A stretch of 15,358 bases of DNA from Clostridia bacterium (GTDB taxonomy: Bacteria > Bacillota_A > Clostridia > Oscillospirales > CAG-272), in NCBI GenBank assembly GCA_017462125.1, contig JAFTRQ010000144.1, positions 1 through 15,358 on the forward strand, given 5' to 3'. A program made the position numbers and the translations under genes. A model generated the notes under the pieces. It saw nothing but the letters and a program-made list of their open reading frames with translations. It searched no databases and had not been told where the DNA came from. Below are positions 1 through 6,467 of this stretch, one piece after another; the first letter of the stretch is position 1; each line of letters opens with the position of its first letter.

Positions 1-4
1 AGAA

Positions 5-47
5 AAGAGAGAGCTTTACGGAATTTGTTTCCGCATTACTCTCTCTT
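5..47. terminator. Probable bidirectional terminator hairpin downstream of ftsZ
   Basis: A 9-bp perfect stem (positions 5-13 with 39-47, GA-rich against CT-rich) encloses a second 5-bp stem (19-23 with 29-33, CGGAA/TTCCG). On the plus strand it is followed by a T-rich run (CTGTTTTATT); on the minus strand by TTTCT at the window edge. It lies about 120 bases beyond the ftsZ stop, so it could end ftsZ transcription, that of a convergent gene left of the window, or both. The 51-166 stretch between it and ftsZ shows no gene. Confidence 0.45.
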
Positions 48-166
48 CTGTTTTATTGCAAGTTTCGCATTTGTAATACAAATGTCGTTGGGCTATGCCC
101 ATACCCCTATTTTGAATTCTCCGACAAGGACAACACCCCATTGATGCTGTTCTTTTTTATCAGATA

Positions 167-1249
167 TTAGTTCTTGCTCTTGATTCCGCCGCCGATCATG
201 ATATCCCAACGGTCATCCTTGTCGTCGCTCTTTGCGGTAACCTTGCTTCCGAAGGGGGAAGAGAAGGTGGAGGTAGAAGAAGTGGTGTCCTTCTTGTCAA
301 ATCCGGTTGCGATGATGGTGATCTGCATTTCGTCCTCAAGCTCCTCGTCGAAGCCAACACCGAAGATGATGTTCGCGTCGGGATGAGCCTCGTTCTTGAT
401 GAGGTTAGCTGCAAGCTCTGCATCCTCGAGACCAACGTCTGGAGATACGACGAATCTGATCAGAATACCGCGAGAGCCTGTGATGGAGGATTCGAGCAGA
501 GGGCTGGAGATAGCCATCTTAGCCGCGATCTCTGCCTTGTCCTTACCTGTAGCCGCACCGACACCCATATGAGCGTAGCCTGCGTCTCTCATAATGGTAG
601 CGACGTCAGCGAAGTCAAGGTTGATCAGGCTGGTGCCGTTAACAAGGTCGGAAATGCTCTTGACACCTGTGTGGAGAACGCCGTCGGCAACCTCAAATGC
701 GTTAGCCAGGGTGATTCTCTGATCGCTTGCTTCCTTCAGCTTATCATTGGGGATAACGATGAGCGCGTCGACAAACTGTGCGAGCTCGGCAATACCGTCC
801 TCGGCATTCTTCGCTCTTACCTTACCCTCAAAGGAGAAGGGACGGGTTACGATACCGATGGTCAAAACGCCCATTTCACGAGCGATACGTGCAACAACGG
901 GAGCCGCACCTGTACCTGTACCGCCGCCCATACCGGCAGTTACAAATACCATATCGGTGTCAACGAGGAGCGCCTTGAGGTCGTCAAGAGACTCTTCTGC
1001 CGCGCGCTTACCGATCTCGGGCTTAGCGCCTGCTCCGCGTCCGCCTGTAAGCTTTTCACCGATCACGAGCTGTGTGGGCGCGTTTGTACGGTTGAGAGCC
1101 TGACGGTCGGTATTGACGGTGATGAAATCAACGCCGCGAAGGTTAGAAAAGATCATTCTGTTGACTGCGTTATTACCGCCGCCACCTACGCCGATAACCT
1201 TTATATTGGCGCCTACATCGATTGTGTCGTCGTGTTCAAAAATTCCCAT
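167..1249 (-). CDS. ftsZ: Cell division protein FtsZ
   Basis: Tubulin-like GTPase that polymerises into the cytoplasmic Z ring at midcell and recruits the division machinery. Seen in the 360-residue protein: the N-terminal nucleotide-binding segment IKVIGVGGGGNNAVNRM (16-32), the tubulin signature GGGTGTG at 108-114, and the T7 loop NLDFADV (210-216) with acidic residues D212 and D215 that complete the GTPase site of the next subunit. After the core (about 1-317) the linker is short and Ser/Thr-rich. The C-terminal tail, DDRWDIMIGGGIKSKN, is odd: it keeps a W-D-I start but lacks the Pro-x-Phe-Leu part of the usual tail peptide that binds FtsA, SepF and ZapD-type partners. The ATG has a GGAGG site 10 bases upstream (cctcc at 1260-1264 on the plus strand). 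The gene follows the radC-like gene on the same strand after 183 bases holding its own likely promoter. Identity is certain; the tail function is open. Confidence 0.98.
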   Translation of the reverse strand: MGIFEHDDTIDVGANIKVIGVGGGGNNAVNRMIFSNLRGVDFITVNTDRQALNRTNAPTQLVIGEKLTGGRGAGAKPEIGKRAAEESLDDLKALLVDTDMVFVTAGMGGGTGTGAAPVVARIAREMGVLTIGIVTRPFSFEGKVRAKNAEDGIAELAQFVDALIVIPNDKLKEASDQRITLANAFEVADGVLHTGVKSISDLVNGTSLINLDFADVATIMRDAGYAHMGVGAATGKDKAEIAAKMAISSPLLESSITGSRGILIRFVVSPDVGLEDAELAANLIKNEAHPDANIIFGVGFDEELEDEMQITIIATGFDKKDTTSSTSTFSSPFGSKVTAKSDDKDDRWDIMIGGGIKSKN

Positions 1250-1328
1250 GTGTGTAAATCCTCCGATTTATGTATTCCTGTTTTTTACTATATAAAAATT
1301 GCACACCATTGCATAGTATTACAATATA

Positions 1329-1357
1329 ATAATAATACATTTAGCATAAAATTGCAA
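1329..1357 (-). promoter_or_regulatory. Candidate sigma-A promoter of ftsZ
   Basis: On the minus strand, TTGCAA (1352-1357) and TATTAT (1329-1334) are separated by 17 bases, about 80 bases upstream of the ftsZ ATG, in the AT-rich gap between the radC-like gene and ftsZ. Both hexamers are off consensus and the region is AT-rich, so a chance match is possible. Confidence 0.35.
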
Positions 1358-1432
1358 TAGCTTTTGCAAAATTTATTAAAAATTAACATTTGTAAGCGGA
1401 TCAAGCGTTTTTGGGGAATATTCGCCTTGATT

Positions 1433-2185
1433 TTAATGCTTACCTTTATAAAATTTGGTATAAAATTCGCCTGTGAGGGCGGAGCTGTCCGCGCCGTTAC
1501 AGTGGATATCCGACATCATAGTCGGAGAGCAGGCGCTCTCTCCGATGATGATATGCTCGATGAGGGATACGTCGATTGCGGAAAGCACCTGACGGGTCGC
1601 CTCGGTAATGGCAAGATCCTCGTCGCTTGCCGCAGAATAGCCGTTGGGATGATTGTGCGCGATGATCACGCAGGAAGCGCCGCATCTCGCCGCCGCATAG
1701 GCGATGGCACGCGGGTTGATCCCGGCGGCATTCACGCTTCCCTTGGAGAAGACCTCAAATTTTAGCAGCCTTAACTTACCGTCGAGAAAGAGCGCGCAAA
1801 ATTGCTCCTCGTGAAGGCCTGCGTACCGTCTCATCAGAAAATCACTGACCTTGTCGAAGGAATCGAATCTGATCTGCGGCTCACGTCGGTCGTTGGTAAC
1901 ACGCTTGAAAAGCTCAAAAATGAGCAAGAAGAAGAGCGCGGACCGCTTTCCGATCCCCTTCACCTGCTTCAGCTTTACGTCGTCCAGATCGGGAAGCCTT
2001 TGCAGAGATCCTGCCTCTTGGAGCAGGTCGTGGGCGATCTCGTTGGTGTTGACGCGCGGAAGAGGGAAGAAAAGCAAGCATTCAAGCAGCTCGTGGTCTG
2101 CAAGAGAGGCCGTGCCAAACTGCTCGATCCTTTCAAATATTCTTTTTCTGTGACCTTCGTGCCGTTTGATGCTGATGAGGGACAT
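1433..2185 (-). CDS. radC: RadC family JAB1/MPN-domain protein
   Basis: Member of the RadC (UPF0758) family, named for DNA repair though a direct repair role is disputed; it carries a metalloprotease-like JAB1/MPN fold. Seen in 250 residues: an N-terminal region with a helix-hairpin-helix DNA-binding motif (KLKQVKGIGKRSA, 71-83) and a C-terminal JAB domain whose zinc motif is complete, H177-x-H179-P-x-G182 followed by S187 and D190. Length is close to the family norm (220-250). The start has a modest AGAGG site about 11 bases upstream (minus strand). It is on the same strand as ftsZ, but the 183-base gap with its own likely promoter suggests separate transcription. RadC-family genes are common both in chromosomes and on mobile elements; here it appears to be a resident gene outside the phage segment. 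Confidence 0.93.
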   Translation of the reverse strand: MSLISIKRHEGHRKRIFERIEQFGTASLADHELLECLLFFPLPRVNTNEIAHDLLQEAGSLQRLPDLDDVKLKQVKGIGKRSALFFLLIFELFKRVTNDRREPQIRFDSFDKVSDFLMRRYAGLHEEQFCALFLDGKLRLLKFEVFSKGSVNAAGINPRAIAYAAARCGASCVIIAHNHPNGYSAASDEDLAITEATRQVLSAIDVSLIEHIIIGESACSPTMMSDIHCNGADSSALTGEFYTKFYKGKH

Positions 2186-2375
2186 AAAACGAAAACCTCT
2201 GCGTGAAATTAATAAAATCAGTGAATATTTGCGAAATATACAATAATTTGTTCTTTTAATTGTGATTATATCAAAATGTCCCTTGAAATATATGAAATTA
2301 TCGGCGCGAGAAAATGTATAAAACGGTGAATAAAATTGCTTGAAAAATTAATTGTTGTATCAAAAACCCCTATAC

Positions 2376-2402
2376 TACCGTATTTTTTTCGAAAAAACGG
2401 TA
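2376..2402. repeat. Hairpin in the gap before the DUF6514-like gene
   Basis: TACCG (2376-2380) and CGGTA (2398-2402) flank a T-run and an A-run that pair around a CG centre, giving a roughly 11-bp stem with a small bulge. It sits about 45 bases upstream of a candidate promoter in the AT-rich 2186-2551 gap. No T-tract follows outside the stem, so it is not a clear terminator; it could be an operator or an AT-rich chance structure. Confidence 0.3.
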
Positions 2403-2422
2403 AATTCTGCGTTTTTTCGCCA

Positions 2423-2451
2423 TTCTGCGACAAGAGCGGATGTGCTATAAT
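2423..2451 (+). promoter_or_regulatory. Candidate extended -10 promoter for the DUF6514-like gene
   Basis: A perfect TATAAT (2446-2451) is preceded by TGTGC, close to an extended -10. The -35 at 17-base spacing (2423-2428, TTCTGC) is weak. The same TGTGC-TATAAT string recurs in the strong promoter at 3759-3787. The transcript would have a leader of about 90 bases. The rest of 2186-2551 holds no gene that I can support. Confidence 0.45.
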
Positions 2452-2551
2452 AAAAGTAACGTGAAAGCACGCATAGCGTATAGGAGAGAACCCGTGCAGC
2501 TCGGCCTGCCGTTATGTATACAAAGCAATGAAAGTAAGAGGGAATGCAGAA

Positions 2552-2752
2552 ATGAGATTTGTATTAACAGAGGTCGTGGAAGGAACACGGGGATGGTACA
2601 GTCTGAGGACCGAAATGGGTACGGGAGAGCGCAAGCTCTATCGCGACCTGACGCAAGACCGCCGAAAAATAGAGGAGCTTTGCGCAAGGATAAACAAGGG
2701 CAGGGTATCTCCGATACATATTGACGATATCATCGAGGACTTTTTGGATTAG
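2552..2752 (+). CDS. Small conserved clostridial protein, DUF6514-like
   Basis: 66-residue soluble protein of unknown function. The pattern (R-F-V-L-T-E-V at the start, then YSLRTEMG, LYRDLTQDRRKIEELCARINKG and a DDIIEDFLD end) resembles the DUF6514 family, small acidic proteins widespread in Clostridia; I recognise it by pattern only. I chose ATG 2552 because GAGGGA (2539-2543 region) lies about 8 bases upstream, whereas the in-frame ATG at 2528 has no ribosome binding site. No signal peptide, membrane segment or Cys motif is seen. Its TAG stop overlaps the first bases of the 22-bp inverted repeat at 2751. It is convergent with the repressor gene and is most likely a host gene just left of the phage segment. 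Confidence 0.75.
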   Translation: MRFVLTEVVEGTRGWYSLRTEMGTGERKLYRDLTQDRRKIEELCARINKGRVSPIHIDDIIEDFLD

Positions 2753-2943
2753 CCGAACGGGAGCCGAATCGAATTGCCCGACGACGATGCATTTTCGCAT
2801 CTTTCGGCGTGCTTTCGCTCGCAAGATTTCTATATAGCTTCGCAAAATCACACCAAAATCTAGGCGATATGTCCAAGAGAAAAGGTGCAGGAATCGGACA
2901 AATCTGCACGTCAAAACCAACTCGGTTCGACTCCCGTTCGGCT
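2751..2943. repeat. 193-bp non-coding element bounded by 22-bp inverted repeats
   Basis: Positions 2751-2772 and 2922-2943 are inverted copies matching at 20 of 22 bases (AGCCGAACGGGAG at the left end, CTCCCGTTCGGCT at the right end). The interior has no supported ORF, contains a small GATGC/GCATC hairpin near 2785-2800, and lies exactly between the stop of the DUF6514-like gene and the end of the repressor gene. The right copy contains GGTTCGACTCCCGT, which resembles the T-arm of a tRNA. It could be a small inverted-repeat element (MITE-like), a junction left by phage integration, or a bidirectional terminator region. No target duplication is visible. Confidence 0.5.
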
Positions 2944-2949
2944 AAGCGA

Positions 2950-3567
2950 TCATTTGATATCGGATTTAAAGGCGATCGCTCTGCCGATGATATGGATCTT
3001 TTCAAGGTCCTTTCCGACGAAGACCAAGGGCTCGTAATTGACGTTTTCGGGAAGGAGCATCAGCTTTGCGCTTTCGGGGTAGTAGTAGACGCGCTTGAGA
3101 GTCGCTTCGTCATTGATGATCACGGCAGCGATCTCGCCGTTGGCAACCACGTCGGTTTTTTTGATAAAGACGGTATCGCCGTTACAGATGCGGGCATCCT
3201 TCATGCTGTCGCCCTTCGCAATGAGACAAAAATCCGCATCGGTCTCGATATCGGTCACCACAAAGCCGTTATCCTCCTCGTTTGCAAAAACGGGATAGCC
3301 GCAGGCGATCTCTCCGATAAGGGGGATGGCTTTATATTTTTTGCCGTCCGAGAGCATCTTGGGCGAATCGGAGGTTCCGAGAAGATATGCCTCGCTGATC
3401 TCCAACGCTTGCGCGATGGCACAGATGGCATCGGCTTTTGGCACGTAAACACCGCTGAGATATTGGCTCATACGGGGCTTGGAAATGCCCGTGCGCCGAG
3501 ATAGCTCGGCGGCTTTTATATTTCTTGTTGCCATGATCTCAGCCAGGCGAGTTTTGAAATCTTTCAT
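2950..3567 (-). CDS. Phage repressor: HTH domain plus S24 self-cleaving peptidase (CI/LexA-like)
   Basis: Transcriptional repressor of the lambda CI type that dimerises on operators and cleaves itself when stimulated by RecA during DNA damage. Seen in 205 residues: an HTH_3/XRE domain (about 4-60) with ELSRRTGISKPRMSQYLSG as the recognition segment; a linker; and an S24 peptidase domain with cleavage bond C89-G90 (GEIACGYP), nucleophile S121 (AKGDSMKDA) and general base K158 (EATLKR). The reading frame stays open up to 3726, but I chose ATG 3567 because the minus-strand promoter at 3685-3713 should start transcription near 3678 and because family members begin just before the HTH domain; ATG 3573 is an alternative, and the ribosome binding site (GGCGGA/GGAT) is weak for both. 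It is divergent from the phage operon and probably controls both promoters in the gap. No early phage genes lie next to it, which is unusual. Confidence 0.92.
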   Translation of the reverse strand: MKDFKTRLAEIMATRNIKAAELSRRTGISKPRMSQYLSGVYVPKADAICAIAQALEISEAYLLGTSDSPKMLSDGKKYKAIPLIGEIACGYPVFANEEDNGFVVTDIETDADFCLIAKGDSMKDARICNGDTVFIKKTDVVANGEIAAVIINDEATLKRVYYYPESAKLMLLPENVNYEPLVFVGKDLEKIHIIGRAIAFKSDIK

Positions 3568-3684
3568 AATCATCCGATCCGCCATCGCGTACAGCGTGAT
3601 GGCATAGTTATTTTGTGGGCGACTTTTATTCGCGGAAGACGCAAGATTACGCATTTGGTATTCAGCGACAGGTTTATTACTACT

Positions 3685-3713
3685 ATTATACCAAAAAGTT
3701 AAGCAAATGTCAA
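3685..3713 (-). promoter_or_regulatory. Perfect sigma-A promoter of the repressor, with an operator-like site in it
   Basis: On the minus strand: TTGACA (3708-3713), 17-base spacer, TATAAT (3685-3690), matching consensus at 12 of 12 positions. The spacer and -35 contain GTTAAGCAAA (3698-3707, plus-strand reading), the same half-site as in the palindromes at 3796 and 3947, so the repressor could regulate itself here. A weaker relative (GTTAAAGAAAATTAAT) lies at 3731-3746. Confidence 0.85.
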
Positions 3714-3758
3714 CAGATATCAGCAAAAAAGTTAAAGAAAATTAATTTGCGAGGGGAC

Positions 3759-3787
3759 TTGACAAAACAGAACGAATGTGCTATAAT
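3759..3787 (+). promoter_or_regulatory. Perfect sigma-A promoter toward the packaging/head genes (PR-like)
   Basis: TTGACA (3759-3764), 17-base spacer, TATAAT (3782-3787) preceded by TGTGC. It points to the Cys-rich gene, terminase and head genes. The palindrome at 3796-3811 would cover the transcription start, and a weak operator-like site abuts the -35, which is the usual layout for repression by a CI-type protein. Confidence 0.88.
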
Positions 3788-3795
3788 TACAAACA

Positions 3796-3811
3796 GTTAA
3801 GCAAGCTTAAC
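3796..3811. promoter_or_regulatory. Palindromic operator 1
   Basis: GTTAAGC-AA-GCTTAAC, two perfect 7-base inverted half-sites with a 2-base centre, located at +2 to +18 relative to the expected start of the 3759-3787 promoter. Binding by the adjacent S24 repressor is inferred from position and from the repeated half-sites. Confidence 0.75.
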
Positions 3812-3946
3812 AGGATTCGGTTGCATAAAACCGTACAACTCTTTGAAAAAAACCGTCACGCGGGCGTATCAATTAAGGATTACAGATCCCCATCCGTTTT
3901 TGAGCGCTTTCACTTGGGCTTGGCTGTTTCTTTTTTTAACACAAGA

Positions 3947-3962
3947 GTTAAGCAAACTTAAC
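3947..3962. promoter_or_regulatory. Palindromic operator 2
   Basis: GTTAAGCAAACTTAAC, the same sequence as operator 1 with one half-site reduced to CTTAAC. It lies 151 bases downstream of operator 1 in the untranslated leader (3812-4022), which otherwise holds no gene that I can support. Such a distant second site could allow DNA looping or block elongation. Confidence 0.7.
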
Positions 3963-4022
3963 GAATTATATACAGCGCGTTGCGTTGTTTCCTGTATAGC
4001 GAACGCGCGGAAAGGTTGAACA

Positions 4023-4268
4023 TTGGCATATGAGGCGATATGCCCGTATTTGAAAAGTGCAAAGGGAAGCGGGGTGGCGGTTTGCGAGTGCGCAAGATTT
4101 ACGTTTCCGGACAATAAGGCCAAGCGAGAGATCCTGTACGGATGCTGCGGCCATCCCACGGAATGGAAGAATTGCTTTTTCAAAAGGGCATTGGACAATT
4201 ACTATTATGAAAGGAAGTTTGCGGGTGAGAAGAAAGCTAAACATCATCAGAACAATGCTCTGTTTTAA
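4023..4268 (+). CDS. Small Cys-rich phage protein (putative zinc finger)
   Basis: 81-residue protein with C7, C21, C23, C41, C42, H44 and C51 spaced as in a metal-binding fold: CPYLKSAKGSGVAVCEC, then CCGHPTEWKNCFFKRAL. Many clostridial prophages encode a similar protein with a C-P-x-Y ... C-E-C ... C-x(n)-C-x-x-x-K pattern near the terminase genes; its function is unknown and DNA or protein binding is a guess. The start is TTG 4023, supported by GGAAAGG (4009-4015) 7 bases upstream; the frame has no better-placed ATG. It is the first gene after the PR-like promoter and both operators. The Lys/His-rich tail (KKAKHHQNN) is poorly conserved in type. Confidence 0.72.
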   Translation: MAYEAICPYLKSAKGSGVAVCECARFTFPDNKAKREILYGCCGHPTEWKNCFFKRALDNYYYERKFAGEKKAKHHQNNALF

Positions 4269-4275
4269 AAATCGG

Positions 4276-4497
4276 ATGATCAAGCGTGAAAGAGACAGAG
4301 CGCAGGCGCAGGAATGGGCGAATCGGATACTTTCCGCCTATCTTGCCTTGCTTGTGGAGGAAAATCAGTCTGTCAGAGTGCCCCGAGAGATGGTTCGCTC
4401 TGCCATCGGGAAGTACAGCGCCCAGCTCCAAAGCGTTGGAGACGACTATCTGATCACCGTGAAGCGGACGCAGGACGGTGTTGATGGCGAAGAGTAA
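4276..4497 (+). CDS. Small conserved phage protein upstream of terminase
   Basis: About 73 residues, unknown function. The segment ANRILSAYLALLVEENQSVRVPREMVRSAIGKY followed by DYLITV is of a type seen in clostridial prophages just before the terminase small subunit: a helix, a Val-Arg-Val-Pro strand and a second helix. No membrane segment, Cys cluster or catalytic motif. The start is uncertain: ATG 4276 lies 7 bases after the previous stop, ATG 4255 would overlap it by 14 bases and ATG 4207 by 62; none has a good ribosome binding site, so translational coupling to the Cys-rich gene is likely. Its end overlaps the start of the terminase small subunit by 14 bases. Confidence 0.68.
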   Translation: MIKRERDRAQAQEWANRILSAYLALLVEENQSVRVPREMVRSAIGKYSAQLQSVGDDYLITVKRTQDGVDGEE

Positions 4498-4978
4498 GTA
4501 CGCGCAATGGCTGGAGAGCTTCGGACTTGAGGCGGTGCGCAGGCTTGCGGAGGACGGGCTGCCGGATGAGGAGATCGCGGCGCGGGTCGCGTTGGAGCTG
4601 TCCGTGTTCCGTTGTTGGAAAAGACGGTATCCAGAGTTTGCGGAGGCGATCTCGCTTGGGCGAGCCGCGGCGGATTACGAGGTTATACGATCGCTTTACA
4701 AAAAGGCGGTGGGGTATAACGTGGCGGTCAACAAGACCTACAAGCTCAAGCGCGTGGATTACGATCCCGAAACGGGAAAAAAGCTTCGTGAATACGAGGA
4801 GCTTGCCACGGGGGTAGACGAGACGCACGTGCCTGCCGATCTGCGCGCAGAGACCTTTTGGCTGAAAAACAGGCAGAGTGACCGATGGAGCGAGAGAAGC
4901 GAGCGGGGCGGCGGAGACGGGGAGGGCTACGGTGTAGTCGAGCTTCCAGAAGCCGATATGATCGACGGGGAGGACTGA
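4484..4978 (+). CDS. terS: Phage terminase small subunit
   Basis: DNA-recognition subunit of the packaging motor, which binds phage DNA and hands it to the large subunit. Seen in 164 residues: an N-terminal helix-turn-helix region (DGLPDEEIAARVALELSVFRCWKRRYPEFAEAI), a middle part with YDPETGKKLREYEE, and ADLRAETFWLKNRQSDRWSER near the end, a closing pattern typical of terminase small subunits (the W-L-K-N-R block). The acidic tail is unremarkable. I chose ATG 4484 with AGGACGG just upstream rather than GTG 4478. It overlaps the preceding gene and stops 3 bases before the large subunit, so the two are translated together. Confidence 0.88.
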   Translation: MAKSKYAQWLESFGLEAVRRLAEDGLPDEEIAARVALELSVFRCWKRRYPEFAEAISLGRAAADYEVIRSLYKKAVGYNVAVNKTYKLKRVDYDPETGKKLREYEELATGVDETHVPADLRAETFWLKNRQSDRWSERSERGGGDGEGYGVVELPEADMIDGED

Positions 4979-4981
4979 GAT

Positions 4982-6442
4982 ATGGTTGACCGAGCGTTGT
5001 CAAGAGACGGGGCGCGCGTGGTGTGGCGCCCACAGCCGAGGCAGGCGGACTTTATGCGACGGCTTGAGGATGAGGCGCTGTACGGAGGCGCGGCAGGCGG
5101 AGGAAAGAGTGATTGCGCCTTGGCAGAGGCACTCCGTCAGATCCATATCCCCCACTATCGTGGATTGATCCTGCGAAAGACCTATCCGCAGCTGTCCGAG
5201 CTGATCGACCGCTCCTTCAGCATCTATTCGGATTTTTGCCCCGAGGCATCTTATAACGAGTCCAAGCATTTCTGGCGCTTTCCGTCCGGTGCGAAGATCT
5301 ATTTCGGGTCGCTTGCCCATACGGACGACCGTTACAATTATCAAGGTAAGCGCTACGATTTTATCGACTTCGACGAGCTGACACAGTTCACCTTTGACGA
5401 ATACAGCTATCTTTTTTCAAGAAACCGCCCGAGCGGGCCCGGCACCCGATGCTATATGCGGGCGCAGGCCAATCCCGGCGGGATCGGGCACGGATGGGTC
5501 AAGGAACGATTTGTGACGCCTGCGCCTCCGATGACCACGATATGGGAGGAGGTAAAGATCCGATTTCCCGACGGCAGGGAAGAGATACGCAAGAAATCCC
5601 GTATATTCGTGCCGTCCACGGTGTTTGACAACAAGATCCTGCTTCGCAACGATCCCGAATATCTGACCAGACTTGCGTCGCTTCCCGAGGCGGAGCGTGC
5701 GGCTCTGCTGTACGGGGATTGGGACGGCTTCTCGGGGCAGGTGTTTACCGAGTGGAAAAACGACCCCGACCGATATCTTGACCGAGTCAATACCCACGTG
5801 ATCTCCCCCTTCCGTATACCTCGGGATTGGGCGATATACCGTGGCTTTGACTGGGGCTATTCGCGACCCTTTTCGGTTGGATGGTATGCGGAGGACAGAG
5901 ACGGGACGCTTTACAGGATCCGCGAGCTTTACGGCTGTACCAAAACGCCCAACGAGGGCGTTCGTTGGGAGGCGGCGCGGATCGCCCGTGAGATCCGACG
6001 CATCGAGCAGGAGGATGAGAACCTGAAGGGGCGAGAGATCAGAGGCGTTGCCGACCCTGCGATCTATCAAAAAAACGGCGGCGAGAGCATTGGCGGTATT
6101 ATGGAAAAGCAGGGCGTTTATTGGGACAGGGCGGACAATTCCCGCATTGCGGGCAAGCAGCAGGTGCACAACAGGCTGACCTTTGATGCGGGAGGCAGGC
6201 CGAGGCTTTACGTTTTCTCCACCTGTCGCCAATTTATCCGCACGATCCCCTGTCTTGTATACGACAGCTGTGACGTGGAGGACGTGGACACCACGGGAGA
6301 GGATCACATTTATGACGAGCTGCGTTACGTTTGCATGGAGCGTCCCGTTCCCTCGGTTTCCCTACAGCCGCGGCTGATCCTGCCCCAAGCGGCGCCTGCG
6401 GGAGGGTATGAGGAATATCGGATCAGAGCGCAGTTCGGCTAA
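4982..6442 (+). CDS. terL: Phage terminase large subunit
   Basis: ATPase and nuclease that cuts concatemeric phage DNA and drives it into the prohead. Seen in 486 residues: Walker A GGAAGGGKS at 35-43, a C-motif region, Walker B with catalytic Glu in YDFIDFDE (125-132; D131, E132), then a C-terminal RNase H-like nuclease with acidic residues D290 (GFDWG), D358 (VADPA) and D441/D445 (DHIYDELRY). All catalytic positions I can assign are intact. Length is normal. ATG 4982 has GGGGAGG (4967-4973) 8 bases upstream. The head-gene order (small subunit, large subunit, portal, protease, scaffold, capsid) is that of tailed phages. Intact motifs argue against long decay of this segment. Confidence 0.96.
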   Translation: MVDRALSRDGARVVWRPQPRQADFMRRLEDEALYGGAAGGGKSDCALAEALRQIHIPHYRGLILRKTYPQLSELIDRSFSIYSDFCPEASYNESKHFWRFPSGAKIYFGSLAHTDDRYNYQGKRYDFIDFDELTQFTFDEYSYLFSRNRPSGPGTRCYMRAQANPGGIGHGWVKERFVTPAPPMTTIWEEVKIRFPDGREEIRKKSRIFVPSTVFDNKILLRNDPEYLTRLASLPEAERAALLYGDWDGFSGQVFTEWKNDPDRYLDRVNTHVISPFRIPRDWAIYRGFDWGYSRPFSVGWYAEDRDGTLYRIRELYGCTKTPNEGVRWEAARIAREIRRIEQEDENLKGREIRGVADPAIYQKNGGESIGGIMEKQGVYWDRADNSRIAGKQQVHNRLTFDAGGRPRLYVFSTCRQFIRTIPCLVYDSCDVEDVDTTGEDHIYDELRYVCMERPVPSVSLQPRLILPQAAPAGGYEEYRIRAQFG

Positions 6443-6467
6443 TGATAAGTTATGAAAGGACAAACAA

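Noticed and set aside
2376..2402. Hairpin as a terminator
   Set aside because: The T-run is inside the stem and no T-tract follows; there is no plus-strand gene upstream that needs one.
2922..2943. Possible tRNA 3' end (GGTTCGACTCCCGT)
   Set aside because: The T-stem does not pair well and no acceptor, D or anticodon arms can be drawn upstream, so I do not call a tRNA gene; kept only as part of the inverted-repeat element.
3568..3726. 53-residue N-terminal extension of the repressor frame
   Set aside because: The perfect minus-strand promoter would start transcription within this stretch, and S24 repressors begin at the HTH domain.
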